From positions 310,001-374,000 of the forward strand of contig JAAOOA010000180.1 of the NCBI GenBank assembly GCA_012861695.1: DNA of 64,000 nucleotides. The letters are read 5' to 3'. This DNA is from Trematomus loennbergii. Taxonomy: Eukaryota > Chordata > Actinopteri > Perciformes > Nototheniidae. Shown piece after piece: positions 35,170-45,815 of the stretch. The notes beneath the pieces are model-generated. The model did not search any database. It was not told the origin of the DNA and was given only the letters and a program-made list of their open reading frames with translations. Every line of letters starts with the position of its first letter. Position 1 is the first letter of the stretch. The position numbers were made by a program, and so were the translations under genes.

Positions 35170-35192
35170 GAAAGAAACTGAAACTGAAACTC
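35170..35192 (+). promoter_or_regulatory. strong interferon-response-element candidate
   Basis: GAAAGAAACTGAAACTGAAA with a following CTC contains overlapping GAAANNGAAA cores in register, the layout bound by IRF and STAT-IRF9 factors. It lies about 1.45 kb upstream of the first recognisable exon of the NLRC3-like gene, on the same strand. It sits between repeats, so it may belong to an insertion. Function is inferred; fish NLRC genes are often interferon- or infection-induced. Confidence 0.45.
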
Positions 35193-35394
35193 TGCCGCAC
35201 GGTCCCCTCGTTCCTTGGAAGAGGCGGAGAGGTGGGTGTTTGTCATCTGCTGGTGGACTAACCGGAGAGAATTACAGTGCTTGCCTCGACGGGGAGGGAT
35301 TGCATTGAATTAAAGCAGCGGGAGCAAACGCTTGCCTCGGGGAGGGAGAAAAAAAGCCACAGCGGAGAATAAACAGAAGGGTAACCATGGTAAC

Positions 35395-35510
35395 GATGGG
35401 CGGGAAGTCTTCTTCGCTGCTTTTGTGGCAGACTACAGCGCCACTTACAGGCCTGGCATATGTACTACAGCGTCTCCAGCGCTTTCGAGCGGCAATGGCC
35501 GGCCGTGGCC
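35395..35510 (-). mobile_element. inverted fragment of the 17485/24603 MITE
   Basis: Reverse complement shares GCTGTAGTACATATGCCAGG-like, TAAGTGGCGCTGTA and AAAGCAGCGAAGAAGA blocks with the two longer copies. No ends preserved. Confidence 0.5.
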
Positions 35511-35756
35511 CAACCCCACATTCCCCTGATAGGTGGAGAGTTGGCCCAATAGCCGTAGCGCCACTTCTGTGACGACATAGAAGTGTTCAAATCTGGATCA
35601 GTTTTTATCAGATCCGTTGCAGCCCCTTTTTTAGAGATTTGGGTATGGAGGAAAATAGAGAGGGTTGTGTTTTCTGACACTTGGTGAGTTCCCTGGAACA
35701 CCGGGGACACATATTCATGTATAAAAGACGTACAAAAGTGCATTTTGCACTGGTCT

Positions 35757-35880
35757 TGTACTTGAGTAAAGTAGAAGTACTCAGATCTTGTACTTGAGTA
35801 AAAGTAGAAGTACTCAGATCTTGTACTTGAGTAAAAGTAGAAGTACTCAGATCTTGTACTTGAGTAAAAGTAGAAGTACC
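35757..35880. repeat. 32-bp minisatellite in a TACTTGAGTAAAAG repeat
   Basis: Four units of CTTGTACTTGAGTAAAAGTA plus GAAGTACTCAGAT. Related ACTTAAGTACAGTACTTG sequence continues to about 36350, so this is probably the end of a longer MITE of the AAGTACTTGAGTAA type common in fish. Confidence 0.7.
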
Positions 35881-36636
35881 AGAGTGTAGGAATACTCTGT
35901 TACAGTAAAAGTCCTGTATTCAAAATGTTCCTCAAGTAAAAGTATAAAAGTATTCTCATCAAAATATAGTGAAAGTAGCGACAGTGAAAGTAGTCATTGT
36001 GCAGATTGGTCCATTTCAGAATAATATATATGATATGTTTTATAATAATTGATCATGAAAGTGTTCTCAAAGCTGGTAAAGGTGCAGCTAGTTTGAATGA
36101 CTTTGTATACTGCAGGGTAGCTTGTGGATTTACTCCAGGTGGAACTAAAGTCTGATTTAACACTTGATTATATTTCACATCATTCATCCACATCTGTGAA
36201 GTAACTAAAGGTATTAAATACATGTAGTGGAGTAAAAGTACACCATTTACCTCTGAACTGTAGTGGAGTAGAAGTACACAGTAGTGGAAGATTGAAATAA
36301 AGTACAGGTCCCTCAAAATTGTACTTAAGTACAGTACTTGATTAAATGTACATGTAGCTTGTTCCAGTTCCTCTCTTTCCTTGACTTCCACTGCCGTGCA
36401 ATTCATGTTAAAATACCTGCTGGAGTTACGAAGGAAGTTTGGGTGAAACTTGGTAATATGATTCATTTTATGTTTTGACACGTTAAGGTTGCAGATTATT
36501 CTCAACCATTTAGGTTTTTTTTGACAGCACAAATTTAAACCAAAATGTATTATATGATGGATTTGATTGAAATGCTTGCATTATAAAGTGTGTGTGTTTA
36601 TGTATTTGTCTCCAGGGTTACTAGTTCATCTCTCAG

Positions 36637-36736
36637 GATGGAGAACATGAGATTTGGATGATGAGGAGGAGGAGAAATCTTCAGTGTCCAGAAAACCTCC
36701 AGATTTGAGTAATACACTTGGAGCATCTGCCACAAG
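36637..36736 (+). pseudogene. NLRC3-like N-terminal exon 1
   Basis: Follows CTCTCAG and ends GCCACAAG|GTAAGAG. One frame reads DLDDEEEEKSSVSRKPPDLS, the usual acidic start of fish NLRC3-like proteins, leaving two bases that join the next exon in phase. A stop lies directly upstream in that frame; the nearby ATG (36647) is one base out of frame, suggesting an indel in the TTT run. Confidence 0.55.
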
Positions 36737-37186
36737 GTAAGAGTCTGTTTCTGCTGTGAACTGACCTGAAGAGGAGTCTGGTTTGATCTGAGTAGCAGAT
36801 CACAGTACAGAGAACTCAGTAAAGCTTCACTGTGGAGTTCAGTCATGAAACAAAGTCAATGAGAGGAAAGAAACCCAGAAGAGGAAAGTAAAGAGGTAAC
36901 TGAGCTCTGGCTGTGCTCATCAGCAACAGTTAATCATCTACTATTGTGAAATCATTCTCACACTCGACATGTAGGACTTTGTGTTAGGTTTAGTAAATGA
37001 ACTTTGAACATGTAGAACTTTTCCCTCTCACAAAGAATTGTAACAACAGAAACCCTCAAAACACGACTTAAAAACTGAAAGTTCAGAGCAAGTCCAAAAA
37101 TCTTTAATAAGGTAAAATCTGCTGAAATGAAAAGCTGCCCTTTACAAGAACTAGTGATGTGTGTTAAACATTTGTTGTTTCCACAG

Positions 37187-37291
37187 ACAGAGAGCAGAGT
37201 CTCCAGTCCCCAGCTGTCTGTCTCTGAAGAGTGACCGGTCTATGGGGAAACCTCTAAACTTCAGTAATGAACCTGGACCCCCAGACACAAA
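37187..37291 (+). pseudogene. NLRC3-like N-terminal exon 2
   Basis: 105 nt between TTTCCACAG and GTAAGAG, encoding QRAESPVPSCLSLKSDRSMG then KPLNFSNEPGPPDT. This Ser/Pro-rich exon (ESPxPSCxSxKSDxSM) is a hallmark of fish NLRC3-like genes. It starts with one base and ends with two, matching both neighbours. Open and intact. Confidence 0.8.
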
Positions 37292-37429
37292 GTAAGAGTC
37301 TGTTTCTGCTGTGAACTGACCTGACAAACATATAGATATAGATATATATACTGTATATATCTATATATATATGCCATCTGATCATTTTAAACTCTTCTTT
37401 AATAATTACACGAGTGCAGTAGCCCACAG

Positions 37430-37510
37430 TATAGAAACTCAGTAGAGCTCAGTATAGAAACTCAGTAGAGCTCAGTATAGAAACTCAGTAGAGCTCAGTA
37501 TAGAAATCCA
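37430..37510. repeat. 23-bp minisatellite, left part
   Basis: Units of AGTAGAGCTCAGTATAGAAA CTC type. The same array resumes at 40920 after the LINE, so the LINE landed inside it. Confidence 0.85.
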
Positions 37511-37714
37511 GTAAGGCAAGGCAAGCAAGGCAAGTTTATTTATATAGCACCTTTCAACACAAGGTAATTCAAAGTGCTTTACAAAAATGGAAGACATTTT
37601 AAAAATGGCATTTAAAATCAGTCATTAAAAAGAAAAGATAATAAAATAAACATTAAAAGAAAAAATACATGGATAAAAGTTAAAAGTTACAGTGCAGTTT
37701 AAGATGTGAATAGT

Positions 37715-39157
37715 TCAATTAAAAGCAGCGGCAAAAAGAAAAGTCTTCAGCCTGGATTTAAAAGTAGTAAGAGTTGCAGCGGACCTGCAGGTTTCTGGGA
37801 GTTTGTTCCAGATATTTGGAGCATAATAACTGAATGCTGCTTCTCCATGTTTAGTTCTGACTCTGGGGACAGAAAGCTGACCAGTCCCTGAAGACCTGAG
37901 AGTTCTGGATGGTTCATAATTTAGCAGTAGGTCAGACATGTATTTTGGGCCTAAACCATTCAAAGCTTTATAAACCAGCAACAATATTTTGAAATCTATT
38001 CTTTGACACACAGGAAGCCAGTGTAAGGACTTCAGAACAGGAGTGATGTGATCCACTTTCTTAGTGTTAGTGAGGACTCGAGCAGCGGCGTTCTGAATTA
38101 GCTGCAGCTTTCTAATAGATTTTTTAGTGAGGCCTGTAAAGACACCATTGCAGTAGTCGAGTCTACTGAAGATAAAAGCATGGACAAGTTTTTCCAAATC
38201 CTGCTGTGACATTAGTCCTTTAATCCTAGATATGTTCTTTAGGTGATAGTAGGCTGATTTAGTAACTGTTTTAATGTGACTGTTGAAACTCAGGTCAGAG
38301 TCCATGACTACACCTAGATTTCTGGCTTTATCTGTTGTTTTGAACATTGCAGACTGAAGCTCAGCGCTAACTTTTATACGTTCTGCCTTGGCTCCAAAAA
38401 CCATTACCTCAGTTTTATCTTTGTTTAATTGGAGAAAGTTCTGACACATCCAGTCATTGATTTGTTCAATGCACTTACTCAGTGTTTGAATTGGAGCATA
38501 ATCTCCTGGTGAAATTGTTACGTAAATTTGTGTGTCATCCGCATAGCTATGGTAACTTATTTTGTTGTTTTTCATTATCTGAGCCAGTGGTAGCATGTAG
38601 ATGTTAAAGAGAAGAGGCCCCAAGATGGAGCCTTGAGGTACCCCACATGTCATATTTGTCAACTCAGATGTGTATTTACCTATAGAAACAAAGTTTTTTC
38701 TGTCCTTTAAGTAGGACTCAAACCAATTTAGAACTGTTGCCGAAAGTCCCACCCAGTTTTCTAGTCGGTCTAGTAATATGTTGTGGTCAACAGTGTCAAA
38801 CGCAGCACTGAGATCTAATAATACTAACACTGAAGTTCTGCCACTGTCTGTGTTTAAGTGGATGTCATTGAAGACCTTTACAAGAGCAGTCTCAGTGCTG
38901 TGGTTTGGACGAAATCCTGACTGGAACACATCCAAACAGTTATTTAAATGCAAGAAGTTACTCAACTGTTGAAATACAACTTTTTCAATGATTTTACCTA
39001 GAAATGGCAGGTTTGATATTGGCCTGTAATTGTTCATTACTGAGGCATCTAGATTATTCTTTTTTAAGAGCGGTTTAATGACTGCAGTTTTCAGGGCCTC
39101 TGGAAAAATACCTGAGTGAAGAGATGTGTTTACTATATGAAGTAGATCTGAGGCCAT
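37715..39157 (-). CDS. LINE reverse transcriptase domain
   Basis: 480-codon open frame, the largest part of ORF2. It contains NNYRPISNLPFLGKIIEKVV, VFQSGFRPNHSTETAL, LLDLSAAFDTVDHNILL (motif A aspartate), GVPQGSILGPLLFNIYM, and SYADDTQIYV (catalytic YADD). The C terminus has FSRLDYCNGVF, LQLIQNAAARVLT, SLHWLPVCQRIDFKI and IWNKLPETCRSA, as in L2/CR1-group elements. All RT catalytic aspartates are present. It would reverse-transcribe element RNA at a nicked target. The frame is disconnected from the endonuclease by indels. Confidence 0.9.
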   Translation of the reverse strand: MASDLLHIVNTSLHSGIFPEALKTAVIKPLLKKNNLDASVMNNYRPISNLPFLGKIIEKVVFQQLSNFLHLNNCLDVFQSGFRPNHSTETALVKVFNDIHLNTDSGRTSVLVLLDLSAAFDTVDHNILLDRLENWVGLSATVLNWFESYLKDRKNFVSIGKYTSELTNMTCGVPQGSILGPLLFNIYMLPLAQIMKNNKISYHSYADDTQIYVTISPGDYAPIQTLSKCIEQINDWMCQNFLQLNKDKTEVMVFGAKAERIKVSAELQSAMFKTTDKARNLGVVMDSDLSFNSHIKTVTKSAYYHLKNISRIKGLMSQQDLEKLVHAFIFSRLDYCNGVFTGLTKKSIRKLQLIQNAAARVLTNTKKVDHITPVLKSLHWLPVCQRIDFKILLLVYKALNGLGPKYMSDLLLNYEPSRTLRSSGTGQLSVPRVRTKHGEAAFSYYAPNIWNKLPETCRSAATLTTFKSRLKTFLFAAAFN

Positions 39158-39571
39158 GCAAGGAAAAACATCTTTGAAAAATCCTGTTGGAATAATATCA
39201 AGGCAGCAGGAGGAGGATTTCAGAAGTTGAATAATGTCCTCTAAGTTTTTACCATTAATCTGATGAATTGTGTCATGGTGTTTGAATTGATATTAGGTGG
39301 ACATAGGGAAACATTTGCTGTACCTGATGTAGAGGCACTGACTGCTTGTCTAATTTTCTGAATTTTGTCAGTGAAGAAGGAGGCAAAATCATTGCACGCC
39401 CTGGTGGATAGAAATTCAGAGGCTACTGACACTGGGGGGTTAGTTAGTCTGTCGACGGTAGCAAACAAGGCACGTGCGTTGTTTTTGTTTTTGGTAATGA
39501 TGTCAGAGAAGAAAGACTGTCGTGCGTTTTTCAATTCCAAATTATAAAGGCCAAGTCTCTCTTTATAGATT

Positions 39572-40752
39572 TCAAAGTGAACCTGGAGATTTGTTTTTCC
39601 ACCTACGTTCAGCTTTTCGACACTCTCTTTTTTCTGTTCTCACGGTCATGGCCTTTCTCCATGGAGATATTTTCTTGCTAATCACTTCCTTTACCTTAGT
39701 TGGAGCAATGGTATCTATAACATTTTTAATTTTTGAATTAAAATGATCTACTAGCTCATTTACTGAGATGTTAGCAGGGGCAAGTGTGGATGAAAAATTA
39801 TGAGTAAACATTTCCCTAGTATTTTCTGTTAAATATCGCTTTGTGGTTACCTCTTTCTGAACATTTTTGTGAACAGAAATAGAGCTCTCAAAGAAAACAC
39901 AGGAATGATCAGAGAGTGCAACATCAGTCACCACAACCTTTGAGATATTCAGACCCTTTGAGATAATTAAGTCCAGAGTGTGCCCCTTATTGTGCGTGGG
40001 CTCCGCCACATGCTGAGTCAGTCCATAGTTATCAAGAACACAAAACAGTTCTTTAGCCCCTCTGTCCTGGGGGTTGTCAACATGGATGTTAAAATCACCA
40101 ACAATGACTAAACGGTCAAAGTCAATACACACTATAGACAGCAGTTCAGTAAAATCATCAAAAAAGCTTGCACAGTATTTGGGTGGTCTATAGATATTTA
40201 GGAACAGAGCTCGAGAGGAGCATTTCAGCTGAAGGGCCACATATTCAAAAGAAGCAAAGTCCCCATAAGATGTCTTCCTGCATTGAATGGAATCATTGAA
40301 CAAAATAGCAACTCCACCCCCTTTCTTATGCATTCTTTCCTGACTCATAAAACTAAAGTTGGGAGGGTTGATTCGATAAGAACAGCTGCACTGTTATTTT
40401 GTTCAATCCAAGTTTCCGTTAAAAACATAAAATCGAGATTGTGCTCAGTGATAAAATCATTGATTAAAAATGTTTTTCCTGCCAAAGACCTGACATTTAA
40501 TAAAGCTAGTTTAAGTTTGTTAAATACACTATCAGTAAAAAATGTTGTGACAAGCTGTGGCTGACATGGAATCACTGCTAAATTTGATAACCTCACACAA
40601 ACGTTTGAGCACTTCCTGTTTCTAAGCTGATTTACCGCTCTTAATCTATTACCTATCAACACAGATATCGGCAAAGCTACTGGCAGGCAGGGCCCCGGCA
40701 TGTGCTGGAAAGAGTTGAGAGTGCCATATGCCCTTGAGCCTGGACCCAGCAC
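39572..40752 (-). pseudogene. LINE apurinic-type endonuclease domain, frame split
   Basis: Two overlapping minus-strand frames (40752-40345 and 40348-39572) together cover an APE-type endonuclease. The first has LALLNVRSLAGKTFLINDFI and FLTETW; the second has KKGGGVAILF, NIYRPPK, VIVGDFNIHVDNP, HTLDLIIS and ALSDHSCVFF, including the catalytic GDFN and SDH motifs. The break at about 40347 is a frameshift between the TETW and GGGVA motifs. A linker frame (39540-39241, VASEFLSTRACNDFASFF) joins it towards the RT. Confidence 0.82.
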
Positions 40753-40919
40753 ATATCAGTAAAAGTTTGTTGCGTTTTGTACACACACATCCTTATCAGG
40801 CTTCGGAGACTGCAGATGCTTTCTTGAAGGGATGGGAGGTGGTTGACGTAGGCACGGTGATGAAGACGGGGGAGATGGTGCGCGTCTCTGCTCTGTGATT
40901 TTGGTGGCGTTGTGGAGAG

Positions 40920-41222
40920 TAGAGCTCAGTATAGAAATCCAGTAGAGCTCAGTATAGAAACTCAGTAGAGCTCAGTATAGAAACTCAGTAGAGCTCAGTA
41001 TAGAAAACTCAGTAGAGCTCAGTATAGAAACTCAGTAGAGCTCAGTATAGAAACTCAGTAGAGCTCAGTATAGAAACTCAGTAGAGCTCAGTACAGAAAC
41101 CCAGTAGAGCTCAGTACAGAAACCCAGTAGAGCTCAGTATAGAAACTCAGTAGAGCTCAGTATAGAAACTCAGTAGAGCGCAGTACAGAAACTCAGTAGA
41201 GCTCAGTATAGAAACTCAGACG
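40920..41222. repeat. 23-bp minisatellite, right part
   Basis: About 13 units of AGTAGAGCTCAGTATAGAAA CTC with CAGTACAGAAACCC variants. Continuation of the array at 37430-37510. Confidence 0.9.
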
Positions 41223-41463
41223 TACTTGAATCAGATAAGGGAAATATCGGCACCTAGAGCTCTACAGTACTTCATATTGAATTGAAGTTATACATTGATG
41301 TGTATCAACCATTGATTGTTAGTTGACTTTTAATGGAGCAGCCACAAGTTAGCTAAGTCTAACTCCACTCAATCTAATGTCCATTCAGGAACTAGCATTT
41401 TGAAGTGATTTGCTTTCCATGTTGTGTGCACCGTAGTCAAAACCTGCTTTTTTTAAAATACGA

Positions 41464-42180
41464 CTATTGGCCAAGACCAAGTCGTTTTTATCTTTTAAAG
41501 ACCTGGAAAGGGTTATTAACGCCTTTGTTACCTCGAGGTTGGACTACTGCAACGCTCTGTACGTGAGTATGGACCAGGCGTCAATTAAACGCCTGCAGCT
41601 AGTCCAGAACGCAGCTGCACGTCTTCTTACTGGCCACAAAAAGCGTGACCACATCACCCAATTCTGGCCTCACTGCACTGGCTTCCAGTTCGGTTCAGAA
41701 TTGATTTTAAAATCCTTTTATTTGTTTTAAAGCACTAAATGGGCTGGCTCCGGCCTATATAGCTGAACTCCTCCAGCGCTACACCCCAGCCAGAGCTTTA
41801 AGGTCTGCTGACCAGCTGCTGCTGGTAGTGCCCAAGACCGGGCTCAAAACCAGAGGGCACCGAGCCTTCGCAGCAGCTGGCCCGAGGCTCTGGAACACTC
41901 TGCCCCTCCATGTGAGGTCGGCCCAGACCCTAGGGTTTTAAAATCTACTCTTAAAACACACTTCTTCTCCCTGGCCTTCTAGTCAGAGCGGAGCACGACT
42001 CCTGACTTTTCCCTGTGTTTTTTTATATATCTGTTGTAATTTATTGTCTTTTATTGTGATTGTAGTAATGTGTTTTTATGTGATTGTAGTTTTTATTACA
42101 TGTACAGCACTTTGGCCCGACCAAAAATCGCTTTTAAATGTGCTTTATAATAAACTTTGATTTTATTTTATTTTATTTGA
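41464..42180 (+). mobile_element. 5'-truncated L2-group LINE fragment
   Basis: Counterpart of 9430-10150 with the same left truncation point and the same tail. The frame SRLDYCNALYVSMDQASIKR, LQLVQNAAARLLTGHKKRDH then breaks after HITQF by a one-base deletion. Dead fragment in an intron. Confidence 0.85.
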
Positions 42181-42508
42181 TGTTGTGGACAGACCTGACA
42201 AAGTGTTCACTGCTTTTACAAATTGGAATCATTTTGTAGTTATTACATAAACAAGTTTAATTTAGCCGTAGTAAAACTTGTGAGGTACAGTGAACATGCT
42301 GTAGGCGATGATGTTACAGACAGAAGGGCGTTTTGTTTCATAATTATATGAATCACTAAATATCTACCACTTGGGAACAGTTACCAGGATGAAATATCAT
42401 CTACAGATAAAGAACTTTAAAAAAACAAGAATTTGCCAACTTTGGGTTGTACCATTGGTGAAAATCAGTCAGCGTAAAGTGCTATAAAGGATGTGTTGAT
42501 CTCCACAG

Positions 42509-42744
42509 AGGGAAGAGGAAGAGTGGTGTTCCTGTGGAGGAGCAGTTGTCCAGCTGTGCTCTGTGTCAGGACGTCCTGAAGGATCCAGTCTCTACCAGCT
42601 GTGGACACTGGTTCTGCAGACAGTGCATCACCTCATACTGGGAGCAGAGACCTCCATCAGGAGACCCCTGCTGTCCCCAGTGTGGGGAAAGATCCAGAAC
42701 CAGAGCTGGACTGCAGACAGCCAGTCAGACCAGAACAGTAACAA
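42509..42744 (+). CDS. RING-finger exon of the NLRC3-like gene
   Basis: 236 nt between CTCCACAG and GTAAGT; begins with one base and ends with one, in phase with exon 2 and with the NACHT exon. It encodes GKRKSGVPVEEQLSSCALCQ then a C3HC4 RING: CALC, SCGHWFCRQC and CPQC provide seven cysteines and one histidine. The tail SRTRAGLQTASQTRTVT leads to the FISNA exon. The exon is intact in this copy. RING domains recruit ubiquitin-conjugating enzymes; a RING exon upstream of NACHT is seen in some fish NLRC3-like genes. The duplicate at 10476 carries an indel. Confidence 0.82.
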
Positions 42745-42773
42745 GTAAGTCTGAACATCTGTCCAGGGTTTCC

Positions 42774-42867
42774 GCCCAGGTATATTAACGTCCGCCCAGG
42801 TATATTAACGTCCGCCCAGGTATATTAACGCCCGCCCAGGTATATTAACGCCCGCCCAGGTATATTA
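42774..42867. repeat. 20-bp minisatellite, about five units
   Basis: CGCCCAGGTATATTAACGTC units, the short allele-like counterpart of 10766-11020. Confidence 0.9.
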
Positions 42868-43206
42868 CTACCCTCCTGGCTGGTCTACCTGCATGTGCCG
42901 TCCGACCTCTGCAGCTCATCCAGAATGCAGCGGCTCGCCTGGTCTTCAACCTTCCTAAATGCTCCCACGCCACACCGCTCCTCCGCTCCCTTCCCTGGCT
43001 TCCAGTAGCTGCTAGAATCCACTTCAAACACTGGTACTTGCGTACCATGCTGTGAATGGATCTGGCCCTTCCTACATCCAGGACATGGTTAAACCATACA
43101 CCCCAGCATGTGCACTCCGCTCTGCATCAGCCAAACGGCTCGCTGCACCCGCACTGCGAGGGGGATCCAAGTTCCCATCAGCAAAAACACGTGGGTTTGC
43201 TATCCC
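42868..43206 (+). mobile_element. Rex1-like LINE fragment
   Basis: Same fragment as 11021-11359: RPLQLIQNAAARLVFNLP, then after indels NGSGPSYIQDMVKPYTPA. It ends abruptly at CTATCC and is followed by unrelated sequence leading to the NACHT exon acceptor. Confidence 0.65.
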
Positions 43207-43358
43207 CCCTGCCCGTCGTGCCCGGCTACCACCACAAGTATAATTCTGTGGGAAACACTGCTGTCTCCTGAAAACAGGATTCTTCCTGTTGTGTTGTACA
43301 TAATATAAGTTCATTTAAAACGTTTTTTTTATTCTCACGTTTCCTTCTCTTTCAGCAG

Positions 43359-45216
43359 AACGTGGTCTGCAGGAGGTTTTAGATGAATATAGGCTCAGTC
43401 TGAGGAGGAGATGTGAACGTGTGACTGAAGGAACTGGTGAAAGTGAAACCCTCCTCAACAGGATCTTCACTGAGCTCTACATCACACAAGGCCAGAGTGA
43501 AGAGGTTAATACCCAACATGAGGTGAGGCAGCTGGAGACAGCTTCCAAGAAAAATGCCCTCCATTACTCTCCAATCAAGTGCCAGGACATCTTTAAAGCC
43601 TCACCTTACCAACAGACTCTCATCAGAGCAGTCCTGACCAACGGAGTCGCTGGAGTTGGAAAAACCTTCTCAGTGCAGAAGTTCACTCTGGACTGGGCCG
43701 AGGGTTTGGGAAACCAAGATGTCAGTCTGGTGATCCCGCTCTCCTTCAGGGAGCTGAACCTGATCAAAGGTGAGCAGTACAGTCTTCTCAGGCTGCTCCA
43801 TGTTTTCCATCCGACCTTACAGAAGGTCACAGCAGAGCAGCTGGCTGTCTGCAAAGTGCTGCTCATCTTTGACGGCCTGGATGAAAGCAGGCTTTCTCTG
43901 GACTTCAGAAACAGTGAGGTTGTGTGATGTCTCTCAGCAGTCCTCAGTCAACGTGCTGCTGACAAACCTCATCAGGGGAAGCTGCTTCCCTCGGCTCTCA
44001 TCTGGATAACTTCCAGACCGGCAGCGGCCAATCAGATCCCTCCTGAGTGTGTGGACAGGGTAACAGAAGTACGAGGCTTCACTGACGCCCAGAAGGAGGA
44101 GTACTTCAGGAGGAGATCGAGTGATGAAGACCTGTCCAGCAGAATCATCTCTCACATCAAGAGCTCCAGGAGCCTCCACATCATGTGCATGATCCCAGTC
44201 TTCTGCTGGATCACTGCTGCAGTTCTGGACCACATGTGGACTACAGACCAGAGAGGAGAGCTGCCCAAGACCCTCACTGACATGTACTCACACTTCCTGC
44301 TGGTCCAGACCAAGAGGAAGAAGCAGAAGTATGAAGAGGGACATGAGACGAGTCCACAGCAGCTGACGGAGGCTGACAGGGAGCTTCTTCTGAAGCTGGG
44401 GAGGCTGGCGTTTGAACATCTGGAGAAAGGAGACATCATGTTCTACCAAGAAGACCTGGAGCGCTGTGGCCTTGATGTCACAGAGGCCTTGGTGCACTCA
44501 GGAGTTTGTACACAGATCTTCAAAAGAGAGAGAGTGATCTTCAAGAAAACAGTCTACTGCTTTGTTCATCTGAGCATTCAGGAGTTCTGGCTGCAGTCTA
44601 CATGTTGCACTGTTACTCCAACAGAGACACAGAGGTACTGAAGGACTTCCTGAAGAGAGACTGGGACGATGACAACAGTGATAGCAGGGATCAGGATTAC
44701 CCATCCCTGCAGAGTGACTATAACACATGTTTAACAGTGATCAGGATTACCCATCCTGGATGTCTTCCTAAAGAGAGCCATTATGAAATCACTCAAAAGC
44801 AGAAATGGCCACCTGGACCTGTTTGTCCGCTTTCTCCACGGCCTCTCTCTGGAGTCCAATCAGAGACTCTTAGGAGGCCTGCTGGGTTGCACAGACAACA
44901 GACCAGAAATCATCCAGAGAGCCATCAGCAACCTGAAGAAGATGAGAAGTGATGAAGTCTCTCCTGACAGGAGCATCAACATCCTCCACTGTCTGACAGA
45001 GATGAAGGACCACTCAGTACATCAGGAGATCACAGAGTTCCTGAAGTCAGAGAACAGATCAGAGAAGAGACTCTCTGTGGAACGCTGCATAGCTCTGGCC
45101 TACAGGCTGGAGATGTCAGAGGAGGTTCTGGATGAGTTGGACCTGGAGAAGTCCAAAACATCAGAGGAGGGACGACGGAGACTGATTCCAGCTGTGAGGA
45201 ACTGCAGGAACGCTGT
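43359..45216 (+). pseudogene. FISNA-NACHT exon of the NLRC3-like gene, frameshifted
   Basis: Acceptor CTTTCAGCAG, donor AACGCTGT|GTGAGT. The exon starts RGLQEVLDEYRLSLRRRCER, the FISNA segment, followed by YITQGQSEEVNTQHEVRQLE. Walker A GVAGVGKT is at 43643-43666 and Walker B VLLIFDGLDES at 43856-43888. Later blocks include [67 protein letters not shown] and FVHLSIQEF (winged-helix/NACHT-associated regions), then the [20 protein letters not shown] block and NILHCLTEM. Frame changes occur near 43922 (stop at 43925), 44005, 44590 and between 44710 and 44780. A complete protein therefore cannot be made from this exon as given. Family identity is firm. Confidence 0.88.
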
Positions 45217-45651
45217 GTGAGTCCAGATGTGATTAGCTTTATAGATTAGTGTAGATAAGGATTTTAGTTTTTAAAATAAACACTATAAACTTGTTGCTGT
45301 TTTCACATACTGTTTTATCACAGCAACATGTGATCAGAACATACAGAATAACTTTACATATGTCATTGAATGCAGTAAAGTTATTATGAAATGATTGCAG
45401 TTTCTTTATCGTTCAATTAGACACAGAGCAATATGTGATTCATGTTGACTCTAGTCTTCTCTAGTCTAGAAGGTAGCTAGCAAAGAGGTGACAGACATGG
45501 GATCAGATCACACTCTACCAAATATTAAATAGACTAAATCCAGTGGTAATCAGATCATGAGATTCAAAAATGTTTTTCCTCAAATGCATGAAGTAATATG
45601 TTGTTTCCTCTTTTTTTATATAAACAAATTCTGTAATATGTGTTCTAACAG
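45217..45651. other. intron, nothing notable
   Basis: Intron between the NACHT exon and the first LRR exon: donor GTGAGTCC, acceptor TGTTCTAACAG. AT-rich, no repeat recognised. Confidence 0.6.
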
Positions 45652-45815
45652 AATTCCTGACAGTGGATTCTTAGACTGGGAAGTCGTGGCCTCAGCTCTG
45701 AAGTCCGACCCCTCCGATCTGAGAGAGCTGAAGGTGGAAGTAGACTGCAGGATTCAGAGGTGGAGCAGCTGAGTTCTGGACTAAAGAGTCCAAACTGTAG
45801 ACTGAAGACTCTGAG
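45652..45815 (+). pseudogene. LRR exon 1
   Basis: Encodes SGFLDWEVVASALKSDPSDL RELKVE, then shifts frame; the other frame gives EQLSSGLKSPNCRLKTLR. 164 nt against 171 in the best-preserved unit. Leucine-rich repeats of the ribonuclease-inhibitor type form the presumed sensing surface. Confidence 0.75.

Larger units (their letters stand above)
33542..35755. mobile_element. TTAA-type MITE, interrupted copy
   Basis: Begins AGTGGACCTATCATGC after TTAA (33538-33541). Pieces of the family seen at 23451-24140 continue after 34570 (CAAAATACCAAACAGATCATG, AGCCATGCCTCAT) and resume at about 35590-35745 (AGAGATTTGGGTATGGAG, ACACCGGGGACACATATT). Insertions separate the pieces: the 955-bp element at 33608, a LINE tail (34840-35130) and other sequence. 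The right terminus is lost. Confidence 0.55.
37514..40919 (-). mobile_element. nearly full-length L2-type LINE in the NLR intron
   Basis: Minus-strand element of 3.4 kb with endonuclease then reverse transcriptase. Its 3' end carries AAAGCACTTTGAATTACCTT and TGAAAGGTGCTATATAAATA, then AACTTGCCTTGCTTGCCTTGCC. The minisatellite variant unit with GAAATCC occurs on both sides (37489-37513 and 40920-40944, 25 identical bases), consistent with a long target-site duplication, although the target is itself repetitive. Frames are broken at about 39200, 39550 and 40347, so the copy is probably inactive. Confidence 0.88.
41464..43206 (+). repeat. segmental duplication, copy 2 (partner 9430-11359)
   Basis: Same order as copy 1: L2 fragment, shared intronic sequence, RING exon, minisatellite (five units), Rex1-like fragment. 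This copy sits in the NLRC3-like gene between exon 2 and the NACHT exon, so it is the likelier ancestral context for the RING exon. Confidence 0.85.

Noticed and set aside
37715..40752. Treating the intronic LINE as a host gene
   Set aside because: RT and APE endonuclease motifs, a known LINE 3' tail and flanking direct repeats show it is a retrotransposon.
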